58,000 nt of DNA from Cryptomeria japonica. Its lineage: Eukaryota > Streptophyta > Pinopsida > Cupressales > Cupressaceae. Positions within the stretch are counted from its first letter, which is position 1. Each line of letters begins with the position of its first letter. Below, piece by piece: positions 34,726 to 44,913 of this stretch. Below the pieces are notes generated by a model that searched no databases, was not told where the DNA came from, and saw only the letters and a program-made list of their open reading frames with translations. A program made the position numbers and the translations under genes. The stretch covers positions 181,002,977-181,060,976 of the forward strand of contig NC_081411.1 of the NCBI RefSeq assembly GCF_030272615.1, written 5' to 3'.

Positions 34726-35961
34726 ATGGGGGATATGAGTTATTGAGAAATGTCTAATAAAATTGCACAAATTGAAGCCCTAGAAACATTGAGAGGCAAG
34801 AATAAAGCTTCACTTGATAAGAGAAGAGAGATAACTGAATAACTGTTGGAGGTTTCTGAAAGAAGTTCTTTTGATGAAGAAAACATAGATGCATTGGTTG
34901 ATGAAGTAGAGAATTTGAATTATGAGAAGACTAACTTGAGGAGAGAGGTAGAAGCCCTAACCATCACAATAAGTCAAGAACCTGAAGCAAGGAGGATAGC
35001 AGAAGACAAGATCAAAGAGAAAGAACATGATCTGATCTTTAAGTTGAATCAAGAAGTCGATACCCTAGTTCCTCATTGGCATGAGGAAAAAGAATAAAAA
35101 GAAGAAATAAAATAAGATCTAGATATGGCAATGTCTCTTAGAGAGACTCTTATGAAAAGGAACAAAGACCTTTAATAGGAACTTGCTGATGCTAATAAAA
35201 AATATTCTAAGTTTAACAAAAGTTCTACCATGCTTGATGAACAGATTCAATCACAAAGGATGAAAGGTGATACAACTGGATTGAGTTACAATACATTTGA
35301 GGAAGGTGAGCCTTCTGATACAAAGAACAACATGGAAGAAGGTAAATCTATACCTAAAGTTCAAAAATCTACCAGTAAGAAACCTTATAAGCTATTATGT
35401 TTAAATTGTCATAAGCCAGGACATACTGCTAATGTTTGTAGAAGAAGATCTAATCCTACTAATGGATATAGACCTAATACATATCAAGTATATAGGCCTA
35501 GAATCTTTAATGGATATTTTTACACTTGCAACATACATGGACATAGAGATATTGAGTGCATGTATCGAGCAAATAATCTAACACCTCACATGAGTCAGAG
35601 GTTTGGTGGTGGTTGGCAAATAACCTTTAATGACCAGAGAAGTACTAATTGGCAGAGACCCTATGCAAACCTGTCTAGCCCCTATGAGATGGAAAAGAGG
35701 ATGAATGTGGTTTGCATAATCTGACATAACTACAATCATGTAGCTTTGAACTGTAGAAGGATTGGTAGAGGCAATGCTAGACCTTGGAGAATATCTGGTA
35801 TGGCTTGTTATCATTGTCATAAATAGGGACATATTGTAAAGTTTTGCAGAACAAAGGTGAATCAATCGGTAAATCAATCTGTTGACCAAAAAGGAAAGAT
35901 AAAAATTGATTTTGGAGGAGACCAGAGATGAAATCAACATAATCTAGATAAAGAAGAGTGA
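34726..35961 (+). pseudogene. LARD-2 gag-like protein: coiled coil plus four zinc knuckles, broken
   Basis: ATG 34726 gives MGDMSY, then a coiled coil (ENIDALVDEVENLNYEK, LRREVEALT). Four knuckles follow: CLNCHKPGHTANVC intact, CNIHGHRDIEC with its first Cys changed to Phe, one with its second Cys codon replaced by a stop (HNYNHVALNC), and CYHCHK-stop-GHIVKFC. The frame is constant to 35961 with stops at about 34744, 34840, 35095, 35113, 35173, 35722, 35827 and 35929. The plan equals that of LARD-1 gag, but sequence identity is low outside the knuckles. No Copia UBN2 domain is present. Confidence 0.8.
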
Positions 35962-36502
35962 TGAGAAAACTAAAGACAAACCATCTGAAGATCCTATTTC
36001 TTCACTTAGTGTGGAGAACCCTTCACCAACAAACTAAGTTGTTAAAAATATTAGGGGGAGCTTAATGTTAGATCTATTTTAGAACCCCCTTAAGGACCAT
36101 GAGGTATGTAAAATCTGCATACTTTGATGCATTATGATATTAAGAAGTGATTTTATGATCAAACCGATAGGTTTGATGTGTTATAAGAACTGGTAGTATG
36201 TTAAAAGATATTTTAGGGTTTTACCGGTAATAGAATTTAATGCAATAGATAATGGGAAAATAAAAAGAACTTTTTGAATATCATTTGTCACTTTGCATTC
36301 CTAAGAGCACTCCGAGAGTGAAAAGAGAAGATAAGAGCTTGTGTGAGAACCATTTGATCAAGTTAACAAAAGATTTGAGGTGATCCATGATCGGTAATCG
36401 GTGAAAGCGCATTCTCAATGTTGAAACCCTAGTTGTAAAAGTGGTGAAATGTATTTATGTGACAAATCCTATTTTCTATATCTAAAGTCTAAATCTTTGA
36501 GA

Positions 36503-39500
36503 ATGGATACCCCGCATCTAGTAGATGTTATAGATATACCTCATCCTAAATTTAAAAGGCACTCGTTTAAGTCTATTGAAACTAATCCCATCAGAGCCCT
36601 ATCCACAGTTCCCTATGGAGTGTTACATGTAGATGATGTTAGATCTTTTTATCATTGCAAATTGAAGGATCTTGGTATTTTTACGATCTTTAACCAATAT
36701 AAATTATTGTGTGATAAGAACGGAGTGCTGAAGGAACAATTTAAAAAGGTTACCAAGAAAGGTTTTCACCATGCACTAAATTCCATTGATGATTTTGATG
36801 GTGAACATGTCAGATATTTTCATAGAAGGATTCATGACTAATTTATGTGGCTCAACAGACCACATAAGATTACAAAATAATCTATTCATGCAGTCACTAG
36901 AATTTGTGCCACTAGTGAGGTTCTAGTATTGAGATCTGTTCATAAGACTGATGTTGAAAAGATGACTAATTCAAGATGGGATGCAAGAGTAATGATAGTG
37001 AATGATATTAACGATTTGGCAATTAAAAATATGCTTCAATGGTTATTGGTTACTGGATATATCATTCTAGAAGGATGAACAATATCCCTGCTGCAGCCAT
37101 TCATACCTATTACTAGATGATAAAGGAAGATATTGATTATGATTTGTCTGAGGTATTATGAATTCAACTGGTACCAAATCTTGAGTCCATTAAGAAGGAC
37201 AAGAGATTGAAGTTTAAATTTAGATAGTTGGTCTTTGGTTTATTTTCTACTTTCAAAACTGTTTTCTTGATATCAATGATGTTCAGTGGTCTAAGGACAC
37301 ACCGACACTACTACAAATGAAGAATGTCATTATAATGTTGGGTAATGGTTTTAATAAGAATTCATGGGGATATTTTAAAGATTTTTAGAAGAAAATGCAT
37401 GCAAGAGAAAGGTTACTAGAGAGTATTGTCAAGAGATATGAGAATACAATTTGTTTCATGGTTGATATAGATACATGTATGATGGAAGCAGTTGATCCCA
37501 AGACAACTTGGGTGATGCCTATGGGTTATGAAGTTGAGGAAAACCTTTTGGTGGCATATGTTGATAACTTGTTAACTCAATTGGTAGATACAACTGCAGA
37601 AAGGTTTGGTACCTACAAAGAGAAACTTCTATAGGTGCACTATGAACTAAATAGACCGGTAATTGCTAGGAAATTGAAAAAGGAAGTGAAGGCATTTGTT
37701 GAACAATAAGGTTTTACAAATGAAGCCATTGCAGAAGCAAGAGAAAGACATGCAACACAATAGGTAGGTGCATCAAGTGCCCCAATCGGTACTTCCATCA
37801 GTATGAAAACAAGAAGTGAAGATGTAAAGATTAAGAAAGAGGAACCTACTAAACCAAAGAAGGAGAAGCCTTCCAAGATACAATTCAAGAGAAAAGGGAA
37901 AATCGTTGATCCTCTTGCAACTAAAGCACCGACACCTAGAGGGAAAAAGAAAAAGGAACAAGAAAAGAAACCGGTAGCTACTGATGATGAAGAATTCAAA
38001 TCAGAAGGTGAAAAGAAAGCCTTAAGAGATAGTGGTAAGAGATCAAAGGATGTTGGAACTTCCACTGTTATGACGGTAAAGAAACCAGTAACAAAACTTA
38101 CATCTTTTGAAAAGTTAATTATGCATTTTAAGGAGTATGGTTTATTAACTGTTGTGAAGAAACTTTATGATATTTTTTGGTGAGGATGAACAAAGATAGA
38201 TAGAAGATGCAGTTGTCTTCATGATGAATAAATTCAAAAAAGCCCTAATTCAATTGCAAGGGTTAATTTTAAACTCTTTATATAATAACTTTGATGCAAG
38301 ATGGTAGGCAGCTATGAAATAAGACAAAGAATCTATTGAATACATTCTTAAAAATCTGCAACCTGAAGCTACAAGAGAGGAGATTAGATGAAATTCTTGC
38401 AAAGGTAAAATCATCTTTCAGATCTAACAAAAGTTGGTGAGACCCAATCAGTTCATATGGAAATTGAAAAAATTATGAAGAAGTTACTAGGTTTGTTACC
38501 TGATGAAATTGTAATAGGAGACCAACCGGTAGATGATCAACCAGTCAGTACATAGATAGAGACAATTTTCATTACTGATGATGACACTGATACTAATGAT
38601 GTTGATGCAACTAATAGTGTAAATGTGTAGGTTGATGATGTGCTTATTTCTAAACAACAATAGGGATAGGAAGAGAAGAAAGATGGAGAAGTCAAGAGCT
38701 TTGAATAGCCACCGATAAATGACAATGAAAAGAATAAGAAGAAAAGATAGAAGAAAAGACATGGGATAGACCTAAAGAGAAGAAAGAGGAAGGAGAGAAA
38801 TCTAAACCTAAAGAAACACCCCTATCATTTACTTCTAATAAAAAAATCGATGATGATGAGGATGATGATACATTAAGTATACAAGGACCCATTAATATGA
38901 ATATGTTGAGTTCTATAGAATTAATGGAGATTGTAGCTGCAATGCAATCTAGAACAAAGAAGAAGAGAATGAAGGAATAATATAAAGAAGCTGAGACAAT
39001 CAAACATGTTATTGAAAATTTGTCAAGCTTATTACCAGAGACTGATACAGACAATTTTTCTATATCGATTGATAAGCTAGGTCAATTGGTTAATGGTGCA
39101 GGTGAATAGATGAAAACATTTGAGGATGCAACATATATTTGTGTGGAAAAGGAGTATAAGAAGCTAAGGACATAAAAGTTAATGAAAGATATTGATAAAG
39201 CTAAAGTTTCTTTGACTATTAATAAGGACCACTTGATGGAAGCATTGGAGACTGGCGATACGATACTTTCTATTGTGGAATTTTTTATTTATTTTGTGAT
39301 GATTTGGTAAAGAAGAAGTAGGAAGTAGAAAAAGAAGTTCAAGTTCTAAGTGAATCATTTAAACCCCTGAATGATTCTGCAATATACTATGGAGGGTCGG
39401 TTGTTGAGCTTCAACATAAGCTAAAAGATTATGAAAATGAACAGGTAAAGACAACAACATCCCTGTAGGAACTACAAACATAGTTGATACTGAAAGTTGA

Positions 39501-39698
39501 GGTCTTGCAGAGAGGGTATAAAGAGTCAGAAGCTATTCTTTCTACCCGAAGATGAGTACTATATATTCCATGGAGGAGATTACTGGGTAGATCAGGACAC
39601 ATTTCGAGATAACTGACACTATTTTGGAGACTTGGCATAATGATCTGAAGCAGTTAAAATTTCATTTTTGTGATGCTTTTTCTAAAATTGCATTGTAA
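36503..39698 (+). pseudogene. LARD-2 ORF2: homologue of LARD-1 ORF2, broken
   Basis: ATG 36503 begins MDTPHLVDVIDIPHPKF. Blocks parallel LARD-1 ORF2 in order: VPYGVLHVDD, YHCKLKDLG, LCDKNGV, FMWLNRPHKITK (after a stop at 36839) with AVTRICATSE, WDARVMIVNDI, IVKRYENTI, MEAVDPKTTWV with PMGYE, a basic Lys-rich segment (37800-37990), SFEKLIMHFKEYGLL with KKLYDIF, and a C-terminal charged coiled coil ending FCDAFSKIAL at 39698. Frame changes lie near 37080-37300 and 38180, and stops are many. No catalytic motif of protease, integrase, reverse transcriptase or RNase H is visible. Function unknown; conservation of order across two LTR families argues that it once had a role in the element's life cycle. 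Confidence 0.78.
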
Positions 39699-39787
39699 AA
39701 ACATTTTGAACTCCTATATCTATACATGTTATGCAATTTTTTACAATTTTGATGCAACTGTATGTATTTACTTACCTTTGTCATTAT

Positions 39788-39996
39788 TGTCAAAGGGGGA
39801 GTAGTAGTTGAAATGAGTCAAAATTTTGTTGTAATTATAATGGGGAGTAGTAGTATGAGTCTTGTAATGGTTTAAAATTTTGTAATAGCATGCAATTTCT
39901 AAGGGGGAGTATGTGTCATGGATAGAGTCAATTTTTGTATTGCACACTTAGACAAAAAAATTCCTAAGTGTTGCCATCAATGTCAAAGGGGAAGAG
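39788..39996 (+). promoter_or_regulatory. Three polypurine tracts before the LARD-2 right LTR
   Basis: CAAAGGGGGAGTAG near 39793, CTAAGGGGGAG near 39899 and CAAAGGGGAAGAG at 39984-39996, the last touching the LTR. This is the same triple arrangement as in LARD-1. Confidence 0.8.
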
Positions 39997-41108
39997 TGTT
40001 GGCTTGATGATGATGTCTTGATGTAAAGAGTTGATTGGTGACTTTTTTATGTTGTAAGCCAATCGGTAGAAAAGATGGTTTAATAGTGAACCGACAAATA
40101 TGTCCTCAACTGGTAAACAAGAACCGAGTTGCATTCATCCAACTGGTATACATGATTGATGAAGAGTTGGATGATGTAGTTTTACAAGAGTGATGTAGAC
40201 AGGTACTTGCAGCTATGTTTCACACCGCATTAGAAGGTTCAACATGATGATCAAGATTTGATGTACACAGTAGGCTATCTATAACAACACTTAATTGGTA
40301 GTGATAAAGTCGTTAAGATCGGTTAATCAGTATAGTTTTTGTTTTAATTTTTGGTTTGTTATGTCGGTGGCCAACATAAGTAAGGCATTCAATGTAAGTT
40401 TGTTTATATTCATTGAACCTATAAAATTGTTCTAAGGTTATTAATCAGTGAAGTTGATGTCTATAAAAAGTGATGAGTTATGAGATAAGGGTATGTATGT
40501 ATGTGTATAAGATCAAAGGCAGATAAGCAAAATTTGATTGTGTGGTGATTAGTGAAGCTCTGCATTGATGTGTTGTTGAAGTTTTGGAGTAACTTAAGTG
40601 AATCTTATCAGACACAGAAGTGTTATATGAATATCATTTAACTGTTGTTATCCTAATAGTTGTAACAATAAAATCCCTTAACCAGGTAGGTCTTGACATG
40701 CCTTAATCTATATATCCCCTAACAGGGTAGCTCAACATATGATTTTAAATCCTCTTACGATGTTTCTCCTAACAGGGAAAAGCTCCTAACAGGGCTCTTT
40801 ATATCAATCCCTTAACCGAGTGACTCCTAACAGGGCATATTTTTAAGACCTTAACCTGTCAGAGGTTTCTATTCTACACATAGTGAATCTTGTGGGTTCT
40901 AACTCCCATCATGGTTTTTCCATTTTTTGGTTTCCACGTATAAATAATTGTGTTATGGTTGGCATATTTTATGTAGTGTTTGCTTATGTGATTAATTTTT
41001 TTGTGTGCCTATTGACTTAAAAGTTGTTAAGAGGTGTAATCAGATTCTTAAGGTTTTTGATTGCATTGGTTCACCCCCCACCCCCCCTAGTGCCTTATAA
41101 GTTTACCA
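39997..41108 (+). repeat. LARD-2 middle LTR
   Basis: Starts TGTTGGCTTGATG after the polypurine tract and ends AAGTTTACCA. It is followed by another primer-site-like TGGTATTAGAG and a second gag, so it served (or looks as if it served) both as 3' LTR of one unit and 5' LTR of the next. Confidence 0.88.
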
Positions 41109-42231
41109 ATTGGTATTAGAGAAAAAATTCCTTGAGGCTTAACTGATTGGGAAGGATCCCTAAGGTAGACATGGGGGATATGAGTTATAGAGAAATGTCT
41201 AATAAACTTGTAGAAACTAAGGAATCCCTAGAAACATTGAGAGGCAAGTATAAAGCTTCACTTGCTAAGAGAAGAGAGCTTACTGAATAATTGTTGGAGG
41301 TTTCTAAAAGGAGTTCCTTTGATAAAGAAAACATAGATGCATTGGTTGATGAAGTAGAGAAATATAATGATGAGAAGGTTAACTTGAGGAGAGACCTAGA
41401 AGCCCTAACCATTAGAATGAGTCAAGAACTTGAAGCAAGGAGGGCAGAAGAAGAAAAGATCAAAGAGAAGGAACATGTGATCTTTAAGTTGAAACACAAA
41501 TTCGGTACCCTATATGCCCATTAGCATGAGGAAAAAGAAGAGAAAGAAGAAATAAAAGAATATCTAGATATGGAAATGTCTCTTAAAGAGACTCTTATGA
41601 AAAGGAATGAAGACCTTACATAGGAACATGTTGATGCTAATGAAAAACTTGCTAAGTTTAACAAAAGCTCTACCATGCTTGATGAACAAATTCAATCACA
41701 AAGGATGAAAGGTGATACAACTGGATTCGATTACAATACATTTGAGAAAGGTGAGCCTTCCATTACAAAGTACAACATGGAAGAAGGTAAATTTGCACCT
41801 AAAGTTTAGAAATTGACTAGTAAGAAATTTTTTAAGTTTGTATGTTTCAATTGTCATAAGCCAAGACATATTGCTAATGTTTGTTGAAGTTGATCTAATG
41901 CTACTAATGGTTATAGACCTAATACATATCAAGGATATAGTCCTAGAACCTTTAATGGATATTGTTACACTTGCAACATGCATGGACATAGAGCTATTGA
42001 GTGCAGGCATAGAGCAAATAATCCCACACCTCACATGAGCTAGAGGTCTGGTGGTGGTTCACAAAGAGCCTTTAATGGCCGAAGAATTTCTAATTGGTAG
42101 AGACCCTATGCAAACCAATCTAGCCCCTATTAGATGCAAAAGAAGATGAATGAGGTTTGCACAATCTGTCATAACTATAGTCATGTAGCATTGAATTACA
42201 AAAGAAGGACTGGTAGAGGAAATTTTAACTA
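41109..42231 (+). mobile_element. Second LARD-2 internal region, truncated
   Basis: The sequence after the middle LTR repeats the start of the internal region at 34664, with a primer-site-like TGGTATTAGAG at 41111, and matches it until about 42225, where homology stops inside gag. No third LTR follows. Confidence 0.85.
41171..42231 (+). pseudogene. LARD-2 gag, second copy, truncated
   Basis: ATG 41171 gives MGDMSYREMSNKL, then the same coiled coil as at 34726 and knuckles CFNCHKPRHIANVC, CYTCNMHGHRAIEC (intact here, damaged in the first copy) and CTICHNYSHVALNY. The fourth knuckle is cut off. Its stops differ in part from the first copy: the one at about 41288 is shared, others such as 41522, 41621 and 41807 are private. 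The private differences show that the two copies have diverged for some time. Confidence 0.82.
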
Positions 42232-42619
42232 GTTAGTGTATACCGGTAGTATGTTTGGTCGATGATCGATTTTGAACTGACACAATGAAAAAAATTGGAT
42301 GCTGACAAAGATAACACATGGACTCCGGGTGGTGAACATGTAGTGGTAGGTGAATTGTGCCTCGACAAGGTTGTTGTCGATTAGGTCAATATTAAATATC
42401 GACAGTGAAAATCATAGATTGATTATAGAGGATTATGGCTTGAAGAAGTTTGAAAGGAAATAGCTAGATTGACAAAATCAAGGCCGATGAACAAAATTTT
42501 GTTTGCTAAATATAGTAAACGTGTGTTGGAAGGATCAATAATTGTGGTGATGTTTGATTTGTTACTGGTTGTCAATCCAATATATGTTATATGATCTAAT
42601 TTGATATGGATCGTGATAA
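42232..42619. other. Spacer, no gene seen
   Basis: Moderately AT-rich with several TCGA words; no family recognised. Confidence 0.45.
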
Positions 42620-43676
42620 CTCAATGATGAACCACTAGTACCAAACTAGTACTAAGAGGGGGGGGTGAATCAGTACAAACACAAATACAGTCCAAAACAA
42701 GTTTGACAGCAAATGCTCCAAATGACTGACAAACAAGGATACTGGTAAAATAGAGTGCAACTGGTAACATCCAGTACAGCTCAATCAGTCAGGAACCGGT
42801 CACTCAATAAGCTTCCCTCTTAGCTCAATACTACAGTATCATTATCTTCTCATGCATAAATAGGTAAACTTAATCATCAAATCTTCACAACAGTGAGTTC
42901 AATATGTGTGTATGGTGAAAATGGATAACAATAACAGCAATATTGAAAGGCTAAATGAATCCAACCACTAAACCCTAGCCTAACAATGAACAAAGATCCA
43001 CCATAACATATGAAGATTACCTAAGACAATGCAAATAACTCAAAATCACAAAGATTATACCATCACATGTCCAATAGGGTTTTGATCTCCATTCTTCCTA
43101 TCTCCATTGATCTTGCTTGATATTTTTGCTCTCAGATTTTTGTATGCACAAGAGCTCAACAAAGAATGGAATGTGGTTGCAAGTAGGATCGTAGTGTAGC
43201 CAAGTCTTCAAAATTAGTCATTAGGGTTTGACAATGAAGGAAGCATCTTCTTAAATAGAAGACACAATAAGAAATGGAGGGTTAAGATTGAGAGGTGTAA
43301 AAAGGAGGTCGGCTAGGATTAGAGGGTAGGTAGGGGAAATAATAAAATAATGAAAGAGGTAGGTAGTGTAGGAATTAAGAGATGAATGACATGTGTCATG
43401 TGTAGAAAAAGATTAATGAATTAATTAAATAAATAAAGATTTATTTAATTAATAGAAGAAATAGGACAATTAAATAAATAAAATATTTATTTAATTTAGG
43501 AAAGGGATAATTTAAATAAATAAATGTATTTATTTAAATAAGAAATAAGGCTAGAAGAGGATAAATGAATTAATTAAATAAATAAAAATTTATTTAGTTA
43601 ATAGAAGAATTGGGCTTAGATAATTAAATAAATAAAATATTTATTTAATTAAACATGACAATTTTGGGTGTCTACA
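42620..43676 (-). repeat. Probable Ty3/Gypsy 3' LTR, minus strand
   Basis: On the minus strand it begins TGTAGACACCCAAAATTG directly after a polypurine tract (AAAGAGGGGCAAAA, 43690-43677), as a 3' LTR does. The far end near 42620-42650 (C-rich run then TTAGTACTAG) is uncertain by tens of bases and could belong to a different LTR. A TATA-like TATTTAAG lies near 43250 on the minus strand. The 5' partner would lie beyond 58000, so identity cannot be checked here. It contains five AT-rich hairpins. Confidence 0.6.
43420..43651. repeat. Cluster of five AT-rich hairpins
   Basis: Stem-loops of 12-15 bp with 3-4-nt loops occupy 43420-43453, 43468-43496, 43511-43538, 43569-43602 and 43621-43651. Four have perfect stems and one a single mismatch. 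All use the ATTAATTAAATAAAT type of arm; purine-rich spacers of 14-30 bases separate them. Confidence 0.95.
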
Positions 43677-44020
43677 TTTTGCCCCTCTTTGAGACAATGC
43701 GGCTTGTCATGTTGTTTCAAAGAAGATAAGATGAACTGATACAGAGTTGCCCCAGAATGGGAATAATATGCCCCCTCGAGAGATTGGATGAAAATGTCTG
43801 AAAAGATTGCAGACAATCTCTCGATAAGAAAGACGAGATAGAATGGACTGACTGAATAAAGTGACAAAGTCACAGGATGAAGAATACTGACTCGGGAACT
43901 GAGGGCGAGGGCTAGGGTAGGCTATAAGATAGACCACGGGCAAAAGACATCCTCATTGTCATCCACACCCTTACGAGATCACAGTGCAAAGCGAGAAAAG
44001 AGCAGTAGCAATCAGCAGCG

Positions 44021-44090
44021 ATGGCCTTCATTCACAGATTCGACCGCGTTCACCGATTCCAGAGGCCAGCAGAGGCAGGAGAGACGATAA
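44021..44090 (+). CDS. Possible first exon of the PMD gene
   Basis: ATG 44021 gives MAFIHRFDRVHRF and meets a GT at 44091 (ATAA/GTACC). The next clear exon starts after CAG at 44913. The two do not join in frame as they stand (70 bases), so either an indel has occurred or the donor is elsewhere. Offered as a candidate only. Confidence 0.4.
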
Positions 44091-44194
44091 GTACCACCAA
44101 ACCTCCTCGTACTTTCATGCATTTCAATTTTTGTCATTAATGCTTAGTAGGTAGCAACAAATGCGCTAGGAATAGGGTACCAAAAAAATACAAA

Positions 44195-44480
44195 AACGCG
44201 CAACCGCGTCTGTGTCGGTGCTAGGCGCGTCTGTGTCCAATGGGCGCGTCTGTATCGGTTCCAGGCGCGTTTACGTCTGGGACCGCGTTTGCGTTCAATG
44301 CGGCCGCGTTTGTGAATTTCATACGCGTTTATGTCCTGTAGGGGTGTTTAGGTTCCATAGTCGCGTTTGTGCATAATGTAGGCATGTTTGTGTCAAAAAA
44401 GCGTGTCTGTGTTGCAGAAGCACGTTTGTGCAGTCTAGAAGCACGTTTATGAGTTAGAAACGCGTTTGTGTGTCAAAATG
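44195..44480 (+). repeat. Array of about 14 degenerate 19-21-bp repeats (GCGTCTGTGT type)
   Basis: Units start CGCGTCTGTGTC, CGCGTTTGTG, CGCGTTTATG and so on, each followed by 8-11 variable bases. The motif is rich in CpG, with the later units showing CACG or CATG in place of CGCG. It lies in the putative intron of the PMD gene. The reverse complement of the same motif recurs at 56611-56765. Confidence 0.9.
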
Positions 44481-44600
44481 CATGGTGTTGGTCTTCTAGG
44501 TCAAATCGGCAGTTCTATGATGAACATATGCTGTCGATTGGATAAGCTGCTGAGAGGATACATTCAAGCAGGTCCTCTAGGAAGACTAGGATAGATCAAG

Positions 44601-44876
44601 GCACTTTGTGATGAACAGTGAGTACCAGGATAGAGTACTTTGTGATGAACAGGGAGTACCCAAAGGATGAGAAGCACTTTGTGATGAACAAGGAGTGCTA
44701 AATGTGAGTAACACTTTGTGATGAACAGGGAATGTCACACACGTAGTACTTTGTGATGAACAGGGAGCACTACTAGGATAGATAGCAACACTTTTTGATG
44801 AACAGTGAGTGTCACTAGGATAGATAACCATTTGCATTTTGATAGCAAGTAGCATTTTGTGATGAATAGTGAATGC
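44601..44876 (+). repeat. Seven 25-nt hairpin units with covarying stems
   Basis: Units at 44601, 44635, 44674, 44711, 44746, 44788 and 44852 are each 25 nt: a 5-nt arm, the 15-nt core TTGTGATGAACAGGG (small variants), and a 5-nt arm. Arms pair perfectly in four units with four different stems (GTACT/AGTAC, GCACT/AGTGC, ACACT/AGTGT, GCATT/AATGC); the other three have one mismatch. Spacers are 9-39 bases. Lies in the putative PMD intron. Confidence 0.92.
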
Positions 44877-44913
44877 CACGATAACTGACATGATTCGATT
44901 GTTTTGACTGCAG

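Larger units (their letters stand above)
33484..41108 (+). mobile_element. LARD-2: second pol-less LTR retrotransposon (gag + ORF2)
   Basis: Two direct LTRs, 33484-34663 (1180 bp) and 39997-41108 (1112 bp), start TGTTGGCTTGATGATGATG. Between them are a Met-tRNA primer site (34666), a coiled-coil/zinc-knuckle gag, an ORF2 homologous to that of LARD-1, and three polypurine tracts. The internal region (about 5.3 kb) leaves no space for pol and shows no pol motif. The LTR sequence differs from LARD-1, so it is a separate family with the same layout. A second partial internal region follows the right LTR. Confidence 0.85.

Noticed and set aside
42222-42242. CTAGTTAGTG as a further CACTA end
   Set aside because: Only the last six bases agree with the terminus; the adjoining sequence is LARD-2 gag and shows no subterminal repeats.
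44601-44876. CRISPR-like look: seven short repeats with short spacers
   Set aside because: Spacers of 9-39 bases, plant transposon context and no cas gene; the pairing arms are part of the repeat. Kept as a hairpin array instead.
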